A stretch of DNA of 35,553 nt. Origin: an uncultured Rhodospirillales bacterium. Lineage in GTDB: Bacteria > Pseudomonadota > Alphaproteobacteria > Acetobacterales > Acetobacteraceae. The stretch spans positions 1-35,553 of the forward strand of contig CAIYSR010000054.1 in assembly GCA_903928895.1 (NCBI GenBank). The letters run 5' to 3'. Positions 18,421 to 25,669 of this stretch are shown piece by piece. The notes beneath the pieces were generated by a model. That model did not search any database, was not told the origin of the DNA, and saw only the letters and a program-made list of their open reading frames with translations. The position numbers and the translations under genes are program-made. Position 1 is the stretch's first letter, and every line of letters begins with the position of its first letter.

Positions 18421-19041
18421 TCAGGGGTAGCGCTCAACATCCATCGGCCGCTTCCCGATCAGCCATGCCTCTGGCGGCAGCATGTCACCAGCAATCGCTA
18501 TCAGAAGCCGGTCGTCTGCGCCACTCTCAAGCGTGCAATCCGCCTCAGCATACCCGGCAATATATCGACTGACCGAGCGGCAAGACGTGATTCGAGGCTG
18601 GCCATGGCGAACGATCCGACCAGCAGCATCGACCAAACCGAGTTCCAGCGCCAGTTTCGGGCCGATCTGATGCAGGACGCCCTCCCGCTCCTCATGGAGC
18701 ACATATACTCCGGTCTCTGAATTCCGCACTGCATAGCCCAATCGGGGCAGGTGATCCCATCCGAAGTCCGTCACACTGCCCCGCCCCTCGTCCCAGCCGA
18801 GCACCAAGTGCGCGGCGACGGGCGTGTCGGGTGCGCCGGCAAGGGGCAGTTCGGTGATTTCCATGACCAGGGCGGCGACCGGTGACGGGGCGATTCGTCC
18901 AGCCGCTTCAAGTTCGCCTGCCCGCTTTGAATCAAGCTCGGTCACCTTGAAGAACCGTCGGAGGGTCCCGATCGTTTGCTTCCGACCGCCAATCACCAGC
19001 GCCGTGGTGCGACGGTCCAACAGGAAGGTGTTCACGCCCAT
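18421..19041 (-). CDS. Protein of unknown function, 206 aa
   Basis: I do not recognise this protein. The ORF has an AAGGA ribosome site 8 nt before its ATG and normal codon bias, so it is probably real. The sequence looks like a soluble alpha/beta protein with a basic N-terminal part (LLDRRTTALVIGGRKQTIGT) and no signal peptide, membrane helix or obvious catalytic motif. It lies between the recombination module and the defence operon, on the same strand as both, about 290 bp before the methyltransferase gene. It could be the first gene of the defence transcript, a regulator, or cargo of the element. Confidence 0.7.
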   Translation of the reverse strand: MGVNTFLLDRRTTALVIGGRKQTIGTLRRFFKVTELDSKRAGELEAAGRIAPSPVAALVMEITELPLAGAPDTPVAAHLVLGWDEGRGSVTDFGWDHLPRLGYAVRNSETGVYVLHEEREGVLHQIGPKLALELGLVDAAGRIVRHGQPRITSCRSVSRYIAGYAEADCTLESGADDRLLIAIAGDMLPPEAWLIGKRPMDVERYP

Positions 19042-19091
19042 GGCTTATCCTTGATGCAACTCTCTCTCGCACATTCGCGCTCTCGCGACAA

Positions 19092-19113
19092 AACTCAAGT
19101 CAATAGCTGAGTT
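19092..19113 (-). terminator. Weak stem-loop after the recombination module
   Basis: On the minus strand AACTCA and TGAGTT can pair across a 10-base loop, and TT follows. It lies about 100 nt past the stop of the 137-aa gene, between it and the 206-aa gene. The stem is short and AT-containing, so termination would be weak. The 170-bp gap 19042-19211 otherwise shows no gene. Confidence 0.25.
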
Positions 19114-19211
19114 CTTTGGCATGCGGCTCGGCTGAACGTTCGCGTCAATGTACTGCGCACGGCGATCTGGTCGGAATCCACTTTTCCTTGGAGCGAGAGC
19201 AGTCTCCGCTA

Positions 19212-19625
19212 TCAGGAGGCGTTGCACGCGATCCTGCAGGACAGCCACTGACCCCTCTGTTCCCCCCACTCCACCGGAACTCCCTCCCGGAGCACGTGCA
19301 CCCCGAGTTCCGCTGGCTGCCGCCCGTCGAGTATCGCCTCCACTATGTCGGGCGCCAGCAGCGTCAGCATAAGGACGCGCCCGAGATAGCCGCGATCCAG
19401 CTTCTCCGCCGTCGCCAGCTCGCTGACCGACCCGTAGCGCCCCGCGTCAAGCATCCGCTTCCACCGGTGGGCGCGTGCGAGGGCCTTGATCAATGTGCTG
19501 TCGATCCGCGCCCGTGGCGGTGGCAACGTGCCCACTGTGCCATCCGGCGAAACGACGAGTTTCCGCCCTCCCCTCTTACGGATGGTGATCGGAACCCGCA
19601 CGATGACGCTGGTCATCGCGCTCAT
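19212..19625 (-). CDS. Recombinase-associated HTH-like small protein
   Basis: This 137-aa basic protein begins with an ATGA overlap on the recombinase stop. The middle part (RYGSVSELATAEKLDRGYLG and the following helix) looks like a helix-turn-helix, with SVSELA and YLGRVL as the two helices, followed by APDIVEAILDGRQP. Similar small proteins follow large serine recombinases in alphaproteobacterial elements. I infer that it binds DNA and assists or regulates recombination, but no function can be assigned from sequence alone. Confidence 0.75.
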   Translation of the reverse strand: MSAMTSVIVRVPITIRKRGGRKLVVSPDGTVGTLPPPRARIDSTLIKALARAHRWKRMLDAGRYGSVSELATAEKLDRGYLGRVLMLTLLAPDIVEAILDGRQPAELGVHVLREGVPVEWGEQRGQWLSCRIACNAS

Positions 19626-20962
19626 GCCGCCCGCCGATCTAGGCCAGCCGGCCGCAGATCCCGCATCAGGCTGGCCAACCCCTCAAGCCGCAACCGGATG
19701 TCGGCGCCGGTCGGGCTGACATCCACCCGTTCGACCAGCAACCGCACGATCCGCGCCTGCTCCGCGGGGAATAGCTCGTCCCACAGCGGGTCCAACCGCT
19801 CCAGGGCCTCGCGGGCCTCCGCCTCGGTCAGATCCCGATCCTCCGCCCGCGCCGCCCGCCACGTTCCCATCACTACTTCAGGCTGCCGCAGCAGCGCCCG
19901 CACCTGGTCAATCACCGCCGTCTCGATCTCCCCGGCCGCGATGCGCCGGACCAGGCAGCCGTTGTCGGTGCCCTTCAGCACGGCCTGGGCCACATAGTAC
20001 CTATATATCTTGCCGTGCTTCCGCGTGTGGCTTGGCGACAGCGCCCGCCCATCCGGCCCAAAGATCAGCCCGCGCAGTAGCGCCGGCGTCTCGCCCCGGT
20101 TCTCGTTGGCGCGCACCTGGGTGCTTTCCGACATGATCTCGTGCGCCTCGTCCCACACGCGCCGAGAGATAATCGGGGCGTGCTCGCCCTGGTAGGTATT
20201 GCCCTTGTGGGCGATTTCGCCGATCAGCAGCCTGTTGTTCAGCAGCTTGTAGATCGCTCCCTTGTCGACCGGGCGTCCCGTCTTGGTGCGCACGCCTTCG
20301 GCCTGCAGCATCGGCACCAGCTTCGTGGCCGACCGCGTCTCGACGAACCCGGCGAATATCCGCCGCACCCAAGCCGCCTCGCTGTCGTTGATGACGAGCT
20401 TTCGGTCCTTCACCTCGTAGCCCAGCGGTGGCGGCCCGCCCATCCACATCCCGCGCGCCTTCGACGCCGCTACCTTGTCCCGGATGCGCTCGCCGGCGAG
20501 TTCTCGCTCGAATTGCGCGAACGACAGCAATATGTTGAGCGTCAGACGCCCCATGCTCGTCGTTGTGGAGAACGACTGAGTCACCGAGACGAACGTCACC
20601 TGGTTGGCGTCGAACACCTCGACCAATTTCGAGAAGTCCATCAGCGAGCGGCTCAGCCGATCGAGTTTATAGACGATAATGCAATCAATAAGCCCCGCCT
20701 CGATATCGCGCAGCAGGCGTTGCAGCGCCGGGCGTTCGAGAGTGCCACCGGAGATGCCACCGTCGTCGTAGCGGTCTGGAACCAGCACCCATCCCTCTGC
20801 GCGCTGGCTGGTGACGTAGGCCTCGCAGGACTCGCGCTGGGCATCGAGCGAGTTGAACTCCTTGTCGAGCCCCTCGTCGGTCGATTTGCGGGTGTAGACG
20901 GCGCAGCGGATTTTGCGCACCGTCGGCGCCGCGGCCGTGGTGGTTTGCGGACGCCGGCTCAT
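19622..20962 (-). CDS. Large serine recombinase (resolvase/invertase family)
   Basis: From the ATG at 20962, which overlaps the DUF2924 stop by 4 nt, the protein is 446 aa. The catalytic domain starts with CAVYTRKST, giving Ser27 as the likely nucleophile. It continues with SLDAQRESC, GGISGGTLERPALQRLL and the active-site VYKLDRLSR, then LSFAQFERE and the long E helix. A recombinase domain (GGPPPLGYEV, VRRIF, GRPVDKGAIYKLLNN, YQGEHAPIIS) and a C-terminal helical region follow. The central zinc ribbon is reduced: only isolated cysteines (CLVRR) remain. Serine integrases of this kind insert and excise elements by synapsing attP and attB. Confidence 0.93.
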   Translation of the reverse strand: MSRRPQTTTAAAPTVRKIRCAVYTRKSTDEGLDKEFNSLDAQRESCEAYVTSQRAEGWVLVPDRYDDGGISGGTLERPALQRLLRDIEAGLIDCIIVYKLDRLSRSLMDFSKLVEVFDANQVTFVSVTQSFSTTTSMGRLTLNILLSFAQFERELAGERIRDKVAASKARGMWMGGPPPLGYEVKDRKLVINDSEAAWVRRIFAGFVETRSATKLVPMLQAEGVRTKTGRPVDKGAIYKLLNNRLLIGEIAHKGNTYQGEHAPIISRRVWDEAHEIMSESTQVRANENRGETPALLRGLIFGPDGRALSPSHTRKHGKIYRYYVAQAVLKGTDNGCLVRRIAAGEIETAVIDQVRALLRQPEVVMGTWRAARAEDRDLTEAEAREALERLDPLWDELFPAEQARIVRLLVERVDVSPTGADIRLRLEGLASLMRDLRPAGLDRRAA

Positions 20963-21471
20963 GTGGCACCTCGGTTGTTCTTCAAGCCGAAGAAGGCCCA
21001 GCCGTTCCAGCGGGTGCCGGTGATGGCCCGCGCGACGGCGGACAGCGACTGAAACGGACGCCCCTGCCACTCGTAACCGTCGGCCAGCACCGTGACGGTG
21101 TGCTCGACCCCCTGGTAGTTCCGCATCAGCCGGGTGCCGGTCACCGGCTTGTCGTCGACACGAATGCGGCGCAGCACCGGGTTGCCGCCATCGAGTTGCT
21201 CGCCCAGAGCCTCGAGCCGGGCCAGCGTCGCGGGCTTCAGTCCGCCATAGGCAAGCTCTTGAATCCGATATCCAAGCCGGCTCTGGAGGTAGGCCCGATT
21301 ATGCGGCGGCGGCTCCTTGCCGAACAGGTCGCGCCACTGCTGTTTCAGCGTCGGCGCATCGGCGTCCTGCAGCGCCGCGAGACGGCCGAGCACGTCGGCG
21401 GGCGGGATGGCGGGGATGGTCGGCGTCGCCGCGGCAGGGGCCGCGGCCGTAGGTCTTGCGTGTCGTGTCAT
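20959..21471 (-). CDS. DUF2924 family protein
   Basis: This 170-aa protein has an Ala/Pro-rich N-terminus. It then carries the DUF2924 pattern: LKQQWRDLFGKEPPPHNRAY, LGYRIQELAYGGL, GTRLMRNYQGVEHTVTVL, FQSLSAVARAITGTRWNGW and FFGL. Members sit directly upstream of large serine recombinases in alphaproteobacterial prophages and islands, as here (4-nt overlap with the recombinase, 4-nt overlap with the preceding ORF). The biochemical role is not known. The conserved pairing suggests a recombination accessory factor, which is inference. Confidence 0.9.
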   Translation of the reverse strand: MTRHARPTAAAPAAATPTIPAIPPADVLGRLAALQDADAPTLKQQWRDLFGKEPPPHNRAYLQSRLGYRIQELAYGGLKPATLARLEALGEQLDGGNPVLRRIRVDDKPVTGTRLMRNYQGVEHTVTVLADGYEWQGRPFQSLSAVARAITGTRWNGWAFFGLKNNRGAT

Positions 21472-21692
21472 GTGGCTCTCCGGTTGGTCTGGTTTGCAGA
21501 CACGCGCTGGCAGGGCACCAAGTGTAGGCGAAACTCTCCGCAGTCCCCGGTCGCGGCGGTGTCAACGGCCATTTCCTCGGCGGTGCGGCTGCGGAGCCGC
21601 AGCAGGCCGCGCACGAGGAGGGCACAGACCTCTTGGAGGTCGGGTGGGAGATGCGGATTGACGCCGCGATCGGTGCTGCTGGGGCGATGCAT
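21468..21692 (-). CDS. Small protein at the head of the recombination module
   Basis: This 74-aa ORF starts at ATG 21692 (a TTG at 21707 would add five residues) and overlaps the DUF2924 start as ATGA. The helical segment PPDLQEVCALLVRGLLRLRS is its most protein-like part. I recognise no family. It is the first gene after the operator-like palindrome at 21738-21747, so it heads the recombinase operon. Confidence 0.6.
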   Translation of the reverse strand: MHRPSSTDRGVNPHLPPDLQEVCALLVRGLLRLRSRTAEEMAVDTAATGDCGEFRLHLVPCQRVSANQTNRRAT

Positions 21693-21735
21693 CGCGCGAC
21701 AATACAAATCGCTCCGCCTCGCGGGGAGTGCTATT

Positions 21736-21747
21736 TTGTAGCGCTAC
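21736..21747. promoter_or_regulatory. Operator-like palindrome before the recombination module
   Basis: GTAGCGCTAC (21738-21747) is a perfect 10-bp palindrome. It lies 45 nt before the 74-aa gene and just past the repressor stop. It is the most symmetrical of six related sites in the window, so the S24 repressor probably binds here and controls recombinase expression. Confidence 0.55.
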
Positions 21748-21778
21748 GCCGAATTCGATTGGTGCGACAGCGTTGCCC

Positions 21779-22555
21779 TCAGGAGCCGATTTGTCGTCCC
21801 AGCCAAATCACGCGGCCGACCACGGCGACGTCGTTCGGGCTGACACTGCGCTGGGCGTCATACTGCTTGTTGTCCGACAGGATGGAGAGCTTGCCCTCCG
21901 CGACCTCGACCTGCAGTCGCTTGATCTGCAGCCCGCCATCGGTGCGGATGACATAGATCCCGTCCTTCCGCTGCGGCCGCTTCTGCCCGAAGTCGACCAG
22001 GACCGAATCCCCCTGGCGCAGCGTCGGCTCCATGGAATCGCCGTCCACCGTGATCACCGCCAACTGATCGAGCGGCGCATTGGTGATGGACCGCAGCCAG
22101 TCCTCCCGGAACGCGATGCGGTAGAGCACGGTCTCGCTGTCGATCGCGCGGCCCGGCCCGGCGGAGGCCCGCGCATCGTAAACCGGCAGCAAAGCCCAGC
22201 TATCTCCTGCCATCACCACCAGTTCGGCCGACAGCGACCGGCCCGGCAGAGCCGTCGCCGCCTCGGGCTTGCGGCTGGCACGTTGGCCGAGCAGTGCCGA
22301 GGCCTGCACAGCGGTGGTCACCACGCCCTCCAGCGCTGCGGCCTCATGACCAAACAACAGCGCCTGCCAGGTGATGCCCAGCGGCACCGCCAACTCGCGC
22401 GCCGCCCGCGGCGTCAGCGGTCGTCGCCCGGCCTCATAGGCACGATAGGTGGCTTCAGGGATGCCCGCGAGACGGGCCAACTCGGCGCCACTGCCGATGC
22501 CCTTCTCCTCGCGGATGCGTTTCAGACGGTCTGATGTATGTTCCATGCGTTGCAT
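21779..22555 (-). CDS. XRE-family phage repressor with S24 (LexA-like) autopeptidase domain
   Basis: This 258-aa protein has an N-terminal Cro/C1-type helix-turn-helix (GSGAELARLAGIPEATYRAY near residues 21-40). The C-terminal S24 domain carries VDGDSMEP with Ser174 and a Lys at 212 (GLQIKRLQ), a spacing normal for the Ser-Lys dyad. A likely self-cleavage Ala-Gly lies at 132-133 in YDARASAGPG. Such repressors keep prophages silent and are inactivated by RecA-stimulated self-cleavage after DNA damage. GGAAAG lies 9 nt before the ATG at 22555; an ATG at 22546 is an alternative. The ribosome site overlaps an operator-like repeat, suggesting autoregulation. Confidence 0.92.
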   Translation of the reverse strand: MQRMEHTSDRLKRIREEKGIGSGAELARLAGIPEATYRAYEAGRRPLTPRAARELAVPLGITWQALLFGHEAAALEGVVTTAVQASALLGQRASRKPEAATALPGRSLSAELVVMAGDSWALLPVYDARASAGPGRAIDSETVLYRIAFREDWLRSITNAPLDQLAVITVDGDSMEPTLRQGDSVLVDFGQKRPQRKDGIYVIRTDGGLQIKRLQVEVAEGKLSILSDNKQYDAQRSVSPNDVAVVGRVIWLGRQIGS

Positions 22556-22556
22556 T

Positions 22557-22626
22557 ATGTAGCGCTTTCCGTGGGAGTGTGTAGCGCTTATTTTTTTTCA
22601 GAACAAGCCTATTTTGTGACGCTACT
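22557..22626. promoter_or_regulatory. Three operator-like repeats in the divergent repressor/early-gene region
   Basis: The sites TGTAGCGCTT (22558-22567), TGTAGCGCTT (22580-22589) and, inverted, GTGACGCTAC (22616-22625) share the half-site GTAGCG. Their centres are 22 and 35 bp apart. They fill the gap between the minus-strand repressor and the first plus-strand early gene. A T-rich run (22589-22598) lies between the second and third. This layout matches a lambda-type OR region. A possible minus-strand promoter is TTGTTC with a 17-bp spacer and TACACA, but it is weak. Confidence 0.65.
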
Positions 22627-22645
22627 TTATGTTTTTGTCTGGCCT

Positions 22646-22939
22646 ATGAGCCAGCTCACATCACCCCGCCGCTCTCACCCCAAGCACCGTTCAACTGGGC
22701 TTTCCCGACCTTTGGCTCCGCCCGTCAGCTTTGCCGCCGTCATCGGCCTGTGGCCGAGTGCGGCCGAACTGGCCGAGGTGCTCGACGTCGAAGCCGTCAC
22801 CGTCCGCGCCTGGCGCCGCCGCGGCATTCCCGCCCGCTACTGGTCCGCCGTGGCGCTGGCCGCACGTCTCAGCAACCGACCGGTCGACGAGCGCCTGCTC
22901 GCCGAACTCGGCTCGCTCAGGAGCCATCGCCATGGGTAA
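22646..22939 (+). CDS. Small HTH protein, first gene of the early operon
   Basis: This 97-aa protein has a basic, Pro-rich N-terminal third. A helix-turn-helix of the Cro/YdaS kind follows: LWPSAAELAEVLDVEAVTVR, then AWRRRGIPARYW, the usual pattern with the recognition helix near VTVRAWRRR. It probably acts as a Cro/CII-like regulator opposing the divergent repressor; that role is inference. The ATG has no good ribosome site and lies close to the putative promoter, so the mRNA may be nearly leaderless. It overlaps the next gene by 8 nt. Confidence 0.7.
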   Translation: MSQLTSPRRSHPKHRSTGLSRPLAPPVSFAAVIGLWPSAAELAEVLDVEAVTVRAWRRRGIPARYWSAVALAARLSNRPVDERLLAELGSLRSHRHG

Positions 22940-23354
22940 GGCATCACGTGACAAGGGCCTGCGCCGCGAGCGCGCCATCGTCGACCTGCACAGCAAATGC
23001 GGCCTCCGCGCCGAGAGGGTGCCGTTGTCCGGCGCCACGCACTACCGCGGCAATGGCGCCGACGTCGATCTCTACGTCCGCGGCACTGCGCCGGTGAAGG
23101 CCGAGGTCAAGGCCCGGGGCGACGGCGATGGATTTCGCACCCTGGAGCGCTGGCTCGGCGGCAATGACGCCCTGTTCCTCTGGCGCGACCGCGCAGCCCC
23201 GTTCGTCGTCCTGCCGCTGCATGTCTGGCTCGAGATCGCCGGCCGCAGCGCCCGTGCCGATGCCGATACCGACAGTGCCCGCATCGAACGCCGCCGCGGT
23301 CTCGAATTGGGCCCGGTTCCCGCCAACGACGCTATCGCCCGCAACGTCGCCTGA
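22932..23354 (+). CDS. PD-(D/E)XK nuclease, Holliday-junction-resolvase-like
   Basis: This 140-aa basic protein has the archaeal/phage Hjc-like arrangement: GKASRDKGLRRERAIVDL (helix with the first Glu), GNGADVDLYVRG (the Asp strand) and KAEVKARGDG (the ExK strand), followed by FRTLERWLGGNDALFLWRD and FVVLPLHVWLEI. These acidic residues coordinate the metal in PD-(D/E)XK nucleases. A junction-resolving or DNA-processing role in phage recombination is likely. It lies in the early operon behind the HTH gene. Confidence 0.75.
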   Translation: MGKASRDKGLRRERAIVDLHSKCGLRAERVPLSGATHYRGNGADVDLYVRGTAPVKAEVKARGDGDGFRTLERWLGGNDALFLWRDRAAPFVVLPLHVWLEIAGRSARADADTDSARIERRRGLELGPVPANDAIARNVA

Positions 23355-23404
23355 CACCGTGGACCGCCCCGCCTGTGCCTTTCCTCAACTCGAATGGAGA
23401 ACAT

Positions 23405-23881
23405 ATGTTGAACAATAGACCCCGATTGGCCGATCTGCAGGGCATGGACGTGCCGCAGATCGCCCGTCTGCCCGTCGACCAACTCGCCGTGCTGGCCGAG
23501 GACGTCGACGAGATGAAGACCGAAGCCAAGCGGCTCGGCGATCTCATGAGCCTCGCGTTGCACCAGCGCTTCGGCGATGCCGCCGCCACGTTGCGGCACG
23601 CCGAGGGCAAGGACACGGGCCGCGTCCGCCTCACCGAGAACGGCTGCGAGATCATCGCCGATCTCGCGAAAAAAGTGTCGTGGGACCAACCCCGCATGGC
23701 CGAGGCGCTAGCCACCCTGCGCGCCTGGGGCGAGAGCCCGGCCGACTACGTCACCACTGAGGTGAGCGTCCCCGAGAGCCGGTTCACCGCCTGGCCGCCG
23801 CGCATCCGCGCGCTGTTCGAACCCGCCCGCACCGTCGCGGCCGGGCGCCCTTCCTACACCCTGAGGAGCATTCATCCATGA
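23405..23881 (+). CDS. Phage protein of unknown function, 158 aa
   Basis: The ATG at 23405 has a GGAGAA ribosome site 5-6 nt upstream. The protein is helical and acidic, with a central KRLGDLMSLALHQRFGDAAA and a C-terminal RMAEALATLRAWGE segment. I recognise no domain. The stop overlaps the next ATG (ATGA), so it belongs to the early operon with the recombination ATPase genes downstream. Confidence 0.75.
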   Translation: MLNNRPRLADLQGMDVPQIARLPVDQLAVLAEDVDEMKTEAKRLGDLMSLALHQRFGDAAATLRHAEGKDTGRVRLTENGCEIIADLAKKVSWDQPRMAEALATLRAWGESPADYVTTEVSVPESRFTAWPPRIRALFEPARTVAAGRPSYTLRSIHP

Positions 23882-24084
23882 ACAAATACGTCCCCATGGG
23901 CCAGCGCGTCCGCGAGGCCGGCGACCAGGCTGTGCCGATGCTGGTCGACATCTTGATCAGAGCCGCGGCGCAGACCTGCGCGGCTATCGATGCGCTGGGT
24001 GACGAGACCGAGCCGCCTAACCTCGAGGAAATCGATCAGCGCCTGACGAACATCCTTCGCATCCTGATGATGGGAGAGAAGTGA
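23878..24084 (+). CDS. Small phage protein, 68 aa
   Basis: This is a short helical, acidic protein with ATGA coupling to the gene before it and TGATG coupling to the gene after it. No domain is recognisable. The coupling on both sides and the GGAG ribosome site (GAGGAGC) before the start support a real gene. Confidence 0.7.
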   Translation: MNKYVPMGQRVREAGDQAVPMLVDILIRAAAQTCAAIDALGDETEPPNLEEIDQRLTNILRILMMGEK

Positions 24085-24299
24085 TGCACGAACTCCGCAT
24101 CGAGGCCGCCATCCCGCTGGCCGGCGACGCCATCGCCCGGGCCAAGGATGTCGCCGCCTTCGAGGCCACCCTGGACCCCTTGACTGAAGCTGTTGCCCGC
24201 GCAGGCGGTCGCATCAGCGTCGACGTCATCAAGGCCAAGCCGCGGACCGCCCAAGCCACGGCGACCACCCAGGCCACCGATGGAAAGGAGCCCAACTGA
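24084..24299 (+). CDS. Small phage protein, 71 aa
   Basis: The ATG at 24084 is preceded by GGGAGAAG and shares a base with the previous stop. A GTG directly before it could also be used. The protein has an Ala-rich helical body and a Thr-rich tail. The stop overlaps the start of the recombination ATPase. I cannot assign a function. Confidence 0.7.
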   Translation: MHELRIEAAIPLAGDAIARAKDVAAFEATLDPLTEAVARAGGRISVDVIKAKPRTAQATATTQATDGKEPN

Positions 24300-25078
24300 T
24301 GGCAATCTCCCTCGCCTCCCTGCACCGCAGCGGCGCGCCGCAGCCTCCGCGCCTGCTGGTCTATGGCGTCGCTGGTGTCGGCAAAACCAAGCTGGCAACC
24401 GACGCACCGGCGCCGGTGTTCCTGCAGACCGAGGACGGTCTCGGCAAGCTGGGTGCGGCCACCTTCGGGGTGCTGCGCAGCTACGCCGACGTCCAGGATG
24501 CGCTCGACGTGCTGCTGGAGCAGCCGCACGACTTCCAGACGGTCGTGGTCGATAGCCTCGACTGGCTGGAGCCGCTGATCTGGCGGGAGACGGCCGCGCG
24601 CAACAAGTGGACTGACATCGAGCAGCCCGGCTACGGCAAAGGCTATGCCGCGGCATTGGACACCTGGCGCGGCTTCCTCGACGGGATGACCCTGCTGCGC
24701 GACGACCGCGGCATGGCGGTGATCCTGATCGCGCACGCCGACATCAAGCGCTTCGACAGTCCGGAGACCGAGCCCTACGACCGCTACCAGCCGAAGCTCC
24801 ATAGCCGCGCCGCAGCGCTGGTGCAGGAGCACGTCGACGCCGTGCTGTTCGCCAACTACCGCGTCAGCACGATCAAGTCGGACGCCGGCTTCGGCAAGAA
24901 GGTCGTGCGCGGCGTCAGCGGCGGCGACCGGCTGCTGCACACCATCGAGCGGCCAGCCTTTCTCGCCAAGAACCGCTTCGGCCTCGAAGAGAGCATCGAT
25001 CTCAACTGGGCCGAGCTCGCTGCCGGCATCCCGTACTACGCGGCCAGCGCCGACCCCAACACCAACAGTGGAGCCTGA
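24299..25078 (+). CDS. Sak4-like phage recombination ATPase (RecA/AAA-type)
   Basis: This 259-aa P-loop protein has Walker A GVAGVGKTK at residues 23-31 and Walker B VVVDSLDW near 85-92. A later AVILIAHADIKRFD segment resembles motif 3 of RecA-fold phage ATPases of the Sak4/AAA_24 group. Such proteins assist single-strand annealing recombination in phages. The adjacent DUF669 SSB-like gene and exonuclease support this: together they would form an exonuclease / annealing ATPase / SSB module. Confidence 0.85.
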   Translation: MAISLASLHRSGAPQPPRLLVYGVAGVGKTKLATDAPAPVFLQTEDGLGKLGAATFGVLRSYADVQDALDVLLEQPHDFQTVVVDSLDWLEPLIWRETAARNKWTDIEQPGYGKGYAAALDTWRGFLDGMTLLRDDRGMAVILIAHADIKRFDSPETEPYDRYQPKLHSRAAALVQEHVDAVLFANYRVSTIKSDAGFGKKVVRGVSGGDRLLHTIERPAFLAKNRFGLEESIDLNWAELAAGIPYYAASADPNTNSGA

Positions 25079-25081
25079 TCC

Positions 25082-25657
25082 ATGGCACAAATCAGCTTCG
25101 ACGCCAGCGGCGTCGAGCCCGCCGTTCCGTTCGAGTTACTGCCGCCCGGCAAGTACCGCGCGCAGATCGTGCAGAGCGAGATGCAGCCGACCAAGCAGGG
25201 CGACGGGCAGATGCTCTGCCTCGAGTTCGACGTGCTCGATGGTCCCTACCAGGGCCTCAAGCTCTGGGAGCGGCTGAACCTGGTCAATCGCAGCCAGCAG
25301 ACTGTCGACATCGCGCAGCGGCAGCTCTCGGCGATCTGCCATGCCGTCGATCGCATCCAGGTCACCGACAGCGAGCAACTGCACTTCCGGCCGATGCTGC
25401 TGACGGTGACGGTCGAGCAGGACAAGCGGGATGAAAATCTTCCTCTTGAGGAGCGGCGTAAGCAGAACCGGATCAAGGGGTTTGCCAAGGCGTCCAGCGC
25501 GGCGACGGCGACGGCGCAACGGACAGCGCCGGCACAGCGGACGGCACCGGCCCCAGCGGCGCTGCCCCGCACGCCAGGGGCTACCGTCACCGCGGCACCT
25601 GCCACCACAGCGGCGAACACACAGCTTGCCGATCCGCCGTGGCGCCGGGCGGGCTGA
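25082..25657 (+). CDS. DUF669 family single-strand-binding-like protein
   Basis: This 191-aa protein has the DUF669 pattern: LPPGKYRAQIVQSEMQPTK, then LCLEFDVLDGPYQGLKLWER, then VDIAQRQLSAICHAV and the basic RRKQNRIKGF. A long Ala/Thr/Pro linker ends in DPPWRRAG. DUF669 proteins have an OB-like fold and appear beside Sak4-like ATPases. The disordered tail recalls SSB tails but is not acidic. It starts 3 nt after the ATPase stop with a GGAG ribosome site. Confidence 0.85.
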   Translation: MAQISFDASGVEPAVPFELLPPGKYRAQIVQSEMQPTKQGDGQMLCLEFDVLDGPYQGLKLWERLNLVNRSQQTVDIAQRQLSAICHAVDRIQVTDSEQLHFRPMLLTVTVEQDKRDENLPLEERRKQNRIKGFAKASSAATATAQRTAPAQRTAPAPAALPRTPGATVTAAPATTAANTQLADPPWRRAG

Positions 25658-25669
25658 GGCACCACGGCC

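Noticed and set aside
19045-19269. 74-codon minus-strand ORF between the recombination module and the 206-aa gene
   Set aside because: Starts inside the 137-aa gene in another frame, has no ribosome site and no protein-like pattern.
20141-21052. 303-codon plus-strand frame opposite the recombinase
   Set aside because: Antisense of a clear serine recombinase; no motif of its own.
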